From contig JAAYBS010000063.1 in NCBI GenBank assembly GCA_012718855.1, positions 1 to 40,368 of the forward strand: a DNA stretch of 40,368 bases, read 5' to 3'. Source of the DNA: Syntrophomonadaceae bacterium. Its GTDB lineage: Bacteria; Bacillota; Syntrophomonadia; Syntrophomonadales; Syntrophomonadaceae. Of this stretch, positions 24,931 through 31,681 are shown piece by piece (the first letter of the stretch is position 1; the number at the start of each line of letters is the position of its first letter). Below the pieces are notes generated by a model. That model was given only the letters and a program-made list of their open reading frames with translations. It ran no database searches and was not told the DNA's origin. Made by a program: the position numbers and the translations under genes.

Positions 24931-27009
24931 ATGAATAATAATGTTATTTGCCTAAATCCTGATATGTCAATATTAGAAACTGCCCAAATATTTCTGGAAA
25001 ATAAAATTGATGGTGCTCCGGTAGTAGAAAACGATAAAATTGTTGGTTTATTTACAAAAACCCATCTGATAAGGGCTTTGGCTAATGAGATGGATACGCA
25101 AAGGCCTGTAAGTGATTTAATGACCCATGGGGTTAAAGTTTTAGATCCTAACATGGATATTCGTGATGTTGAAATAATGTATACTGGCAGATATCCAGTG
25201 GTTGAGAATGGTAAAATGATTGGGTTTATAACCAAGTCTGATATAATGATAGCTCTTAATGAAATTATTGATGATATATCAGGACAACTGGAAACTGTAA
25301 TAAACTCCGTTTACAATCCGGTTATTGCTATCGATAAAGACGGAATTATACGTATTTGGAATCGGGCTATAGAGAAATATAGTGATATGGACCGTTCGAT
25401 GGTTTTAGGGCAACATATTAATAAAGTAATTCCCGAAAGTGCATTACAGGATATTATTAGATCCGGGCAAAGTGAATACGGTATTAAAATTAAAATAGGC
25501 GATAATTCATTTATTACCAATAGGGCCCCAATTATTAAAAACGGTGAGATATCAGGTGCCGTAGCAGTATTATATGATATTTCTGAATTAGAAACAGTCA
25601 CCAGGGAATTGGAATATGTTAAATCTTTAAATAAAGAACTTGATGCAATTATCGATTCCTCATTTGATGGATTATATATTACTGATGGAAAAGGACTAAC
25701 CTTACGTATTAATAGAGCAATTAAACGAATGACTGGTTTGGGGGAAGAGGATCTGGTTAACAAAACCATGTATGAACTGGTTGATAAGGGTATTCTGTCA
25801 CGTTCAGCAAGTGTTTTGGTTCTGGATCAGAAAAAACCGGTTACAACTACATTAACTACAGTTACTGGGACCCACTTGCTGGTTAGTGCAACGCCGGTGT
25901 TTGATGAAGAAGGAAATATATTTCGAATAGTTACCAGTGTCCGTGATATCAGTGAACTTAATATGTTAAAGCAACGCATTGAACAATTGGAAGGTTTAAG
26001 AAGTCATTTTGAATTTCAAATGAATCAAATGAGGGTAAAATTATCCGGTGATTTAATATTTAAGAATCGTGATATGGAGAATATAGTTTATCAGGCCATG
26101 AAAATAGCTGAGGTTGATTCAACCGTTTTACTTTCCGGAGAATCCGGTGTAGGTAAAGAATTAATAGCTACCATAATCCAACGTAACAGTAATCGCAAAA
26201 ATGGACCATTTATAAAACTTAACTGTGCTGCCATTCCTGAAAATCTAATTGAATCAGAACTATTTGGTTATGAAACCGGCGCTTTTACCGGGGCCCGCAA
26301 AGAAGGTAAACCTGGTTTGTTCGAACTGGCTAATGAAGGCACATTATTATTGGATGAAATAGGAGACATCCCTCTTCATCTTCAGGTAAAGCTATTACGT
26401 GCTATACAGGAGCGTGAAATAATTCGGGTAGGTGGAACCAAGTCAGTCAGAATTGATGTACGCATTATAGCCATAACCAATAAAGAGCTGGAAGTTATGG
26501 TGAAAAAAGGTGAGTTTCGTGAGGATTTATATTACCGGATAAATGTTGTTCCTATATATGTGCCTCCCTTAAGGGAGCGTAGGGAAGATATTCCATCGTT
26601 GATTAGACATTTTATGAATAACTTTAATCTTAGATATAATTATAAAAAAGATATGGAGGCAGAAGCAATTGAGGCACTAATGCGTTATAGCTGGCCGGGT
26701 AACATTCGACAATTAGAAAATCTAATCGAAAGACTTATTGTAACTACCAGTGCAGAAAAAATTAAACTGCAACATTTACCTGATTATATTCTTTCAATGG
26801 GCACAGATTGTGAGGAGTCAAAGGATCAAGCCATTACAGTTAATCAAATTATACCGCTTAAATTGGCAGTCGAAAGTGTTGAAAAGTTATTATTGCAAAA
26901 AACTTTTTCCATTGCCAATTCCTGTTTCAAAGCAGCCGAACTGCTGGAGGTTGATGCTTCCACTATTTCGCGTAAAGCACGTAAATATGATATTCCAATA
27001 AAAAATTAA
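24931..27009 (+). CDS. Sigma-54 dependent activator: CBS-CBS-PAS-PAS-AAA+-HTH
   Basis: Cytoplasmic enhancer-binding protein that opens sigma-54 promoters using ATP. Domains by rough residue: tandem CBS 1-110 (adenine nucleotide sensing), PAS 120-230, PAS 240-345, AAA+ 375-610, and a TyrR-like HTH at the C-terminus (AAELLEVDASTISRKARKY). The AAA+ core is intact: Walker A GESGVGKE near 402, the sigma-54 contact loop GAFTGA near 449, Walker B LLLDEIGD, and the PPLRERREDI sensor region. No receiver domain, so it senses ligands, not a kinase. It faces the CoA-transferase gene, which has a consensus sigma-54 promoter and upstream dyads, and is its likely target. The true start may be ATC 24910 (7 more residues), because the only good ribosome site lies there. 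Confidence 0.93.
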   Translation: MNNNVICLNPDMSILETAQIFLENKIDGAPVVENDKIVGLFTKTHLIRALANEMDTQRPVSDLMTHGVKVLDPNMDIRDVEIMYTGRYPVVENGKMIGFITKSDIMIALNEIIDDISGQLETVINSVYNPVIAIDKDGIIRIWNRAIEKYSDMDRSMVLGQHINKVIPESALQDIIRSGQSEYGIKIKIGDNSFITNRAPIIKNGEISGAVAVLYDISELETVTRELEYVKSLNKELDAIIDSSFDGLYITDGKGLTLRINRAIKRMTGLGEEDLVNKTMYELVDKGILSRSASVLVLDQKKPVTTTLTTVTGTHLLVSATPVFDEEGNIFRIVTSVRDISELNMLKQRIEQLEGLRSHFEFQMNQMRVKLSGDLIFKNRDMENIVYQAMKIAEVDSTVLLSGESGVGKELIATIIQRNSNRKNGPFIKLNCAAIPENLIESELFGYETGAFTGARKEGKPGLFELANEGTLLLDEIGDIPLHLQVKLLRAIQEREIIRVGGTKSVRIDVRIIAITNKELEVMVKKGEFREDLYYRINVVPIYVPPLRERREDIPSLIRHFMNNFNLRYNYKKDMEAEAIEALMRYSWPGNIRQLENLIERLIVTTSAEKIKLQHLPDYILSMGTDCEESKDQAITVNQIIPLKLAVESVEKLLLQKTFSIANSCFKAAELLEVDASTISRKARKYDIPIKN

Positions 27010-27029
27010 ATATAAATAGGCAAAAAAAG

Positions 27030-27066
27030 AAAGCGGGTGTTGGGATTGGGGGGCACCCGCTTTTTG
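27030..27066. terminator. Strong bidirectional terminator between activator and CoA-transferase genes
   Basis: AAGCGGGTG (27031-27039) pairs with CACCCGCTT (27054-27062), with a 14-base loop rich in G. It is followed by TTTTT on the plus strand, and the A-run at 27022-27028 gives a U-tract on the minus strand. Confidence 0.88.
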
Positions 27067-27077
27067 GCAGGCTACAA

Positions 27078-28448
27078 TTAGATGTCCTGTTTATTGGTTC
27101 TTGCCCAAATCTTCATTTTTTCTGCTTCTTTAATTAACTCATCACGGAAATCCGGATGAGCAACACTAATTAATTCTTCTGCACGCTGCCAGGTGGTACG
27201 GCCTTTCATTAAAGCTATGCCGTATTCAGTTGCCACATAGAAATTTAACGAGCGTGGGATAGTTACAATTGTTCCCGGGGAAAGAGTGGGTCTGATCCTG
27301 GATACTACTGTTCCGTCCCGCATAGTTTTGGTGGAAGATAAACAGATAAACCCTTTTCCACCTTTGGAGCGGAAGGAAGCAAATATGAAATCCAACTGAC
27401 CACCCGTTCCTGATATTTGTCTGGTTCCGGAAGCTTCAGAAGCTACCTGACCATAAAGGTCTACTTCAATAGCATTATTTATAGCAAATACCTTATCATT
27501 CATAGCGATAACAGCCGGGTCATTAGTATAATGAACCGGATAACTTGCACATACCGGATTATGGTCCAGGAAGTTATATAACTTATCAGTTCCCATGGCA
27601 AAGGTATAAACCATTTTTCCTTTATCTATGCTCTTGCGTTTGCCGGTAACTCGTCCACTCTCATGCATATCAACAAATGAATCAACCAGCATCTCGGTAT
27701 GAATACCTAAATCTTTTAGATCGGATTCAGCAATCATTGCCCCTATCGCATTGGGCATAGCTCCTATTCCTAATTGCAAACATGCTCCGTCTTCCATTTG
27801 CTCCATTACGACTCGAGCAATTGCTTCATCAGTCTCGGAGATTTTTGTGGGGGGCAGATTTAATAATTTTGGATTAGTCTGGCTTTCTACAATATAATCC
27901 ACCTGACTGATATGAATACCTTCTCCATTACCGCCCAGACAAACCGGTACGGAAGTGTTAACCTCTACAACTACTCTTTTAGCCTTTTCAACTACATAAG
28001 AAGTAATCGAATTTGAAGTACCAATATTAAAATATCCGTTACGGTCCATAGGAGCAACCAGCACAAAGGCCACATCAATCTGTACAAATTCTTCTATTAA
28101 TTTTCGGGCTTCATGATAAGTGATGGGAATGTAATTACATAGATTTTGCTCATGCAGGGCTCTTGAGAAACCTGAAAAATGCCAGTCATTAAAACGGAAA
28201 TGTTCTCTTTTGGGATCAGCTTTAACGATTTCAGGGATCATAGTAATAGTTACCGTACGCACCTTGACATCTTCCAGTTCGTTAACTCTTCTGGCCAATG
28301 CTGCATCCAGATCTTTTGGCTGCATTACAAATTCACCATATTGAACCCAATCCCCGGACTTAACTATTTTCACTGCTTCATCGGCTGATACCAGTTTATC
28401 CTGATATTGGTCCATATAATCGTTTGTACCGTTTAACATTAACGCCAT
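27078..28448 (-). CDS. Acetyl-CoA hydrolase/transferase family CoA-transferase (butyryl-CoA:acetate or 4-hydroxybutyrate type)
   Basis: 456 residues, full length for the family I type that swaps CoA between carboxylic acids through a glutamyl-CoA intermediate. The catalytic Glu is in INNAIEVDLYGQVASE; the glycine-rich oxyanion segments GNGEGIHISQVDY and ISGTGGQLDFIFAS are conserved, as is LQLGIGAMPNAI. In butyrate oxidisers such an enzyme activates butyrate with acetyl-CoA, while fermenters use it in reverse to make butyrate and acetyl-CoA. Direction is not readable here. GGGAGGAGG lies in front of the ATG. Transcription is predicted from the sigma-54 promoter 28636-28652, giving a leader of about 175 bases, under the convergent activator. 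Confidence 0.92.
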   Translation of the reverse strand: MALMLNGTNDYMDQYQDKLVSADEAVKIVKSGDWVQYGEFVMQPKDLDAALARRVNELEDVKVRTVTITMIPEIVKADPKREHFRFNDWHFSGFSRALHEQNLCNYIPITYHEARKLIEEFVQIDVAFVLVAPMDRNGYFNIGTSNSITSYVVEKAKRVVVEVNTSVPVCLGGNGEGIHISQVDYIVESQTNPKLLNLPPTKISETDEAIARVVMEQMEDGACLQLGIGAMPNAIGAMIAESDLKDLGIHTEMLVDSFVDMHESGRVTGKRKSIDKGKMVYTFAMGTDKLYNFLDHNPVCASYPVHYTNDPAVIAMNDKVFAINNAIEVDLYGQVASEASGTRQISGTGGQLDFIFASFRSKGGKGFICLSSTKTMRDGTVVSRIRPTLSPGTIVTIPRSLNFYVATEYGIALMKGRTTWQRAEELISVAHPDFRDELIKEAEKMKIWARTNKQDI

Positions 28449-28635
28449 AATAAAGACCTCCTCCCAAATAATTACTCAAAATATACTCACATTTATATTT
28501 AAGTCTTTCTGCTACTAAGTAATAGCTTTCTATTTAGCTATTAACTATATTTATTTGATACCAGGGTTATTGAAAGTGTAATCCCCCCGACCCCCCCTTA
28601 ATTTATAGATTAAACCCTGCCTAATTTGCTTTATT

Positions 28636-28652
28636 TGCAATAAGTGTGCCAA
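28636..28652 (-). promoter_or_regulatory. Sigma-54 (-24/-12) promoter of the CoA-transferase gene
   Basis: The minus strand reads TTGGCACACTTATTGCA: the -24 GG and the -12 GC have the required 10 bases between them, and all of TTGGCAC and TTGCA match the consensus. Transcription would start near 28625 and run into the CoA-transferase gene. It is the only such site I found by eye between the two divergent genes. Confidence 0.85.
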
Positions 28653-28770
28653 TATAATATAAATTGAATTAAGCAGTTAACCCTTGCATTTATATTGGGA
28701 CCTCAGCTTTTAAAATAGGTTAAGCCTCTTAATCTGCTTACATGAGACTAGTTCTTCATTGCAAATGATT

Positions 28771-28855
28771 AAGCATAATTGCAATATTGCATTGCAATTA
28801 TGCAATATCAAATAAATAAGTTCTATAGCCATTTATACAGATTGCATAATTGCAA
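28771..28855. promoter_or_regulatory. Cluster of TTGCA-N4-TGCAA dyads, probable activator binding sites
   Basis: Two perfect dyads: TTGCAATTATGCAA (28792-28805) and its exact reverse complement TTGCATAATTGCAA (28842-28855), centres 50 bp apart. Two near matches overlap on the left: AAGCATAATTGCAA (28771-28784, 8 of 10 arm bases), whose centre is 21 bp (two helical turns) from the first perfect site, and TTGCAATATTGCAT (28779-28792, 9 of 10). All lie about 146-230 bp upstream of the predicted sigma-54 start, the usual enhancer distance. The rest of 28449-29033 is AT-rich and shows no gene I can support. Confidence 0.7.
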
Positions 28856-29033
28856 AGCCATATATAACTAGATAAATTTTATTTACAATCATTTTGGTGA
28901 TAAAATAGAATGCAGTAAATTTAAGGGGCATATATTATTTCGATTATTGACAACGGGACTGAAAAGAAGAGTTAAAACATCCAGTAATATTGCCCAACTA
29001 ATAAAAAAGCGTTTGAGAAAGCGGGGCTAAAAT

Positions 29034-29600
29034 ATGCTAAAAACTTTAATGGTAGATTACCCAATTAATTATACCGGTAAGGAATTATGTTCTCATTGGA
29101 TTTATAGCAAATTTCATTTATTGGGTGATGCTATTGTTGCTTTTATTGGTGAAGCAAATGTATCTCTTGACAATATGGTGGATCTAACCGATGTAAAGGA
29201 AGGGGATTATATCTATTCACCATTAATGCTGCATTTCCTGGTTGAACATTTTAACCCTGATCTGGAACTGGCAATATACCGGCAAAGAATATTGATATCA
29301 TCAATTAAAGAAGAACTTGAAATATTTGAAATTCCGGTAATCCGTATGGGTGATGATTTATTTGTTCGTCAGGCAAAATTATCAGTATCAGTTGCTACAG
29401 TTTCGCCTACATCAACACTTATTCATACGGGATTGAACATTAAAACTGAGGGCACTCCCATTAAAACTTCCGGATTAAACCAGTTGGGCGTAAATGATAT
29501 ACCATCCTTTGCCAATAACGTAATGAAGCGTTATCAGCATGAACTTGAATTAATTTATGAGGCACGTTGTAAAGTACGGAGTCATAAACGTGGGTTCTAA
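29034..29600 (+). CDS. DUF366 family protein
   Basis: 188 residues. Its first half matches DUF366: YTGKELCSHWIYSKFHLLGDAIVAFIGEANVSLDNMVDLTDV, read as three adjoining blocks (SHWIY, GDAIVAF, LDNMVDL). The second half holds ISSIKEELE and SVSVATVSPTSTLIHTGLNI, as in homologues from Clostridia and archaea. No catalytic site or membrane segment is recognised, and the function is unknown. GCGGGG lies 8 bases before the ATG. It is divergent from the CoA-transferase gene across a 585-base control region, so the dyads there might also affect it, although I see no sigma-54 promoter pointing this way. It is followed by its own terminator. Confidence 0.75.
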   Translation: MLKTLMVDYPINYTGKELCSHWIYSKFHLLGDAIVAFIGEANVSLDNMVDLTDVKEGDYIYSPLMLHFLVEHFNPDLELAIYRQRILISSIKEELEIFEIPVIRMGDDLFVRQAKLSVSVATVSPTSTLIHTGLNIKTEGTPIKTSGLNQLGVNDIPSFANNVMKRYQHELELIYEARCKVRSHKRGF

Positions 29601-29635
29601 TATAGTTCAAATTATGGAGAGTATTTAGGGTGAAG

Positions 29636-29666
29636 GTTTGCTGGTTGGTCCCGGCAAACTTTTATT
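29636..29666 (+). terminator. Rho-independent terminator after the DUF366 gene
   Basis: GTTTGCTGG (29636-29644), loop TTGGTC, CCGGCAAAC (29651-29659): nine pairs with one G:U, followed by TTTTATT. Confidence 0.8.
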
Positions 29667-29673
29667 CGCTTAT

Positions 29674-29700
29674 TTGAATATAATTTGAACTGTTTATAAT
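29674..29700 (+). promoter_or_regulatory. Possible sigma-A promoter for the DUF4264-lepB-surE unit
   Basis: TTGAAT (29674-29679) and a perfect TATAAT (29695-29700) with a 15-base spacer, slightly short of the ideal 17. It lies directly downstream of a terminator and 100 bases before the next start codon, which makes a promoter here likely. Confidence 0.4.
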
Positions 29701-29799
29701 GTGATACCCAATAGTATCATTTCATTTGACTGCAAATATTATCCTTAACTTGTAAATGTATTTTGCTTCAACTAGAATATACAGGGGAGGAGACAGGTG

Positions 29800-29976
29800 A
29801 TGGAAGAAGACAATGGAAAGCTGGAACTAATAGCTTTTAAAACATTTTCAGCTAACAGTGAATTGGTTTATATTATAGATTTTCTAAACAAAAACCTTAA
29901 ACAAAAGAATATCATGTTTGGTTTAACCAAAGACAAGGAAAAAGAAGAAATGACCATAAATATTTATGAGTTTTAA
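29800..29976 (+). CDS. DUF4264 (YpmA-like) small protein, 58 residues
   Basis: ATG 29800 to TAA 29976. The core VYIIDFLNKNLKQKNIMFGL and the end MTINIYEF fit the small DUF4264/YpmA family, in which a helix with DFLN is followed by K-x-K-x-x-M-F-G-L and a final T-I-x-I-Y strand. GGGGAGG (29784-29790) lies 9 bases before the ATG. Function is unknown. It lies 20 bases upstream of the signal peptidase gene and is probably the first gene of that operon. The family match is from memory of the B. subtilis protein. Confidence 0.7.
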   Translation: MEEDNGKLELIAFKTFSANSELVYIIDFLNKNLKQKNIMFGLTKDKEKEEMTINIYEF

Positions 29977-29996
29977 CTCAATATGGGAGTGGGTAT

Positions 29997-30545
29997 ATGA
30001 AGGAACAAATATGGGATTTTATTAAAGAAACGATTTCCATAATAGTCATTGCATTTATTTTAGCTATGATATTGAGAACTTTTGTTATTGAGGGCAGAAT
30101 AATTCCTACCGGTTCAATGTTGCCTACTATCCAATTGCAGGATAGGGTAATGGTTAATAAGTTTATTTATCATTTTAAAGAACCGCAACGTGGAGATATA
30201 GTTGTTCTTGAACCTCCTGAAATACTTAATTCGAATGAAGATTATATTAAAAGAGTTATAGGTTTGCCGGGAGATACGGTAGAAATGAAAGAGGGTAAAG
30301 TATTTATTAATGGAAAAGCTCTCGCAGAACCATATTTGGCAGAACCTATTAATTACGAGTATGGTCCGGTACAAGTGCCTGAAGACAGTTTGATGGTTTT
30401 AGGAGATAATCGTAACTTTAGCTTTGACAGCCATTCCTGGAATGCCTGGTTAACCCGGGATCACTTAAAAGGTAAAGCCTTCATGATTTATTGGCCAATT
30501 GATCATATCAACTTGCTTGATCGGGGGGTTACTATTCAAGAATGA
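29997..30545 (+). CDS. lepB: Signal peptidase I
   Basis: Membrane enzyme that removes signal peptides from exported proteins. 182 residues, the short Gram-positive form with a single N-terminal anchor (about residues 12-31). The Ser/Lys dyad is clear: Ser40 in PTGSMLPTI and Lys85 in YIKRVIGLPGD. Box D-E follow in LGDNRNFSFDSHSW. The downstream surE start overlaps the stop by four bases (ATGA), so the two are translationally coupled. Not adjacent to rplS, unlike many Firmicutes, so it may be one of several copies in the genome. Confidence 0.95.
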   Translation: MKEQIWDFIKETISIIVIAFILAMILRTFVIEGRIIPTGSMLPTIQLQDRVMVNKFIYHFKEPQRGDIVVLEPPEILNSNEDYIKRVIGLPGDTVEMKEGKVFINGKALAEPYLAEPINYEYGPVQVPEDSLMVLGDNRNFSFDSHSWNAWLTRDHLKGKAFMIYWPIDHINLLDRGVTIQE

Positions 30546-31348
30546 GAATTCTCGTAACTAATGATGATGGTATTTATGCCCAGGGCATAAATGAGTTGAT
30601 AAAACAACTGAGCAGAATTGCCGAAATATATGTAGTAGCTCCCGACCGTGAAAGAAGCGGTACAGGTCATTCAATTACTGTATTTGAGCCAATTAGAGTT
30701 GTACCAATTAATTTACCTGGAATAAAAAAAGGTTGGGTAGCAGGTGGTACTCCAGTTGATTGTGTAAAGTTGGGGATTGCGAAATTAATTGATGAAAAAA
30801 TTGACTTGGTAGTATCAGGAATTAATCATGGTCCTAATCTGGGTACGGATGTATTGTACTCCGGGACTGTTTCAGCGGCCGCTGAGGGAATTATTATGGG
30901 TTCTCCGGCTGTGGCAGTATCACTGGACTCCTATGCACAAAATATGGAATTTGACCTGGCTGCACGTTTCACGCGTAATGTTATTAAAACTGTTATGGAC
31001 AAAGGTATTAAACCAACCACCTTATTAAATATTAATATACCGATGTTGGCCTGGGAGGATATAAAAGGAGTAAGAGTTACTCGTTTAGGGGTTAGAAATT
31101 ATGATAATTTATTTGAGGAAAGACAGGACCCCCGTGGTAATACTTACTTTTGGCTGGGAGGAGGAGTAATGAACGAAGAACAGCCGCCGGACAGTGATGT
31201 AGCAGCAACTCAAAACGGATATATCAGTATCACACCTATAAATCTTGATTGGACTGATTATAAATTAATATCGGAATTTCGCACCACCTATAGCGAATAT
31301 CTTGATCAATGGGGTACCCAGGATGTTAATATTAAGTCTGCTGATTAA
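30542..31348 (+). CDS. surE: 5'/3'-nucleotidase SurE
   Basis: Metal-dependent phosphatase that removes phosphate from nucleoside 5'- and 3'-monophosphates and short polyphosphate. 268 residues, normal length. The metal-site pair Asp8-Asp9 is in LVTNDDGIYAQG; Ser in DRERSGTGHSIT and Asn in VSGINHGPNLGTDVLYSGTV complete the conserved site. The start overlaps the lepB stop (ATGA). The stop lies inside the next frame, a small membrane protein gene. Confidence 0.95.
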   Translation: MRILVTNDDGIYAQGINELIKQLSRIAEIYVVAPDRERSGTGHSITVFEPIRVVPINLPGIKKGWVAGGTPVDCVKLGIAKLIDEKIDLVVSGINHGPNLGTDVLYSGTVSAAAEGIIMGSPAVAVSLDSYAQNMEFDLAARFTRNVIKTVMDKGIKPTTLLNINIPMLAWEDIKGVRVTRLGVRNYDNLFEERQDPRGNTYFWLGGGVMNEEQPPDSDVAATQNGYISITPINLDWTDYKLISEFRTTYSEYLDQWGTQDVNIKSAD

Positions 31349-31583
31349 TATAATATTATTTTTTCTGATTTTTAATATAGGATATTTAAACAGGAAAAAG
31401 ACCAATCCTGCCACTCCGGATAAACCTATAAGTCAGATGTACCTGTTTCCTCTTGCGATTGCTATTCTTTTTACTCTGATAATGGATGCATTTAAAGGAA
31501 TCTTTTATTACCAGATGCTTATCTTTATAGTAGCTGCTATACTTATCTACCTGCTTTTCTATAAGGCGGGTCAAAAGAAATAA
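31323..31583 (+). CDS. Hypothetical small membrane protein overlapping the end of surE
   Basis: From ATG 31323 the product has 86 residues: helix one LILSLLINIILFFLIFNIGYL, a charged loop with RKKTNPATPDKP, then two hydrophobic stretches (LFPLAIAILFTLIMDAF and MLIFIVAAILIYLLFY), ending AGQKK. It overlaps surE by 26 bases, and its ribosome site is weak, suggesting coupled translation. A longer start at 31302 is possible. No family recognised. The steady hydrophobic pattern supports a real gene. Confidence 0.6.
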   Translation: MLILSLLINIILFFLIFNIGYLNRKKTNPATPDKPISQMYLFPLAIAILFTLIMDAFKGIFYYQMLIFIVAAILIYLLFYKAGQKK

Positions 31584-31681
31584 TCGTGCACTGCCGACTA
31601 ATTAAGTTTAAAATAGTTTTGATAGTTTAACTAAAATATAGTACCATTTTTACAGTTAGTTCAAAATGAGGAGGTTGTTTA

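Noticed and set aside
28561-28612. Runs of C (CCCCCCGACCCCCCCTT) in the CoA-transferase leader
   Set aside because: No partner strand for a stable hairpin and no known motif; composition alone is not evidence.
28922-29029. Basic peptide frame (ending IKKRLRKRG) just before the DUF366 gene
   Set aside because: The only start is TTG, 17 bases from a weak AAGGGG, and no relative is known to me. It could be real but cannot be supported.
29750-29778. TTGTAA-17-TAGAAT promoter-like pair before the DUF4264 gene
   Set aside because: Transcription would begin inside the GGGGAGG ribosome site; the upstream TATAAT at 29695 is a better candidate.
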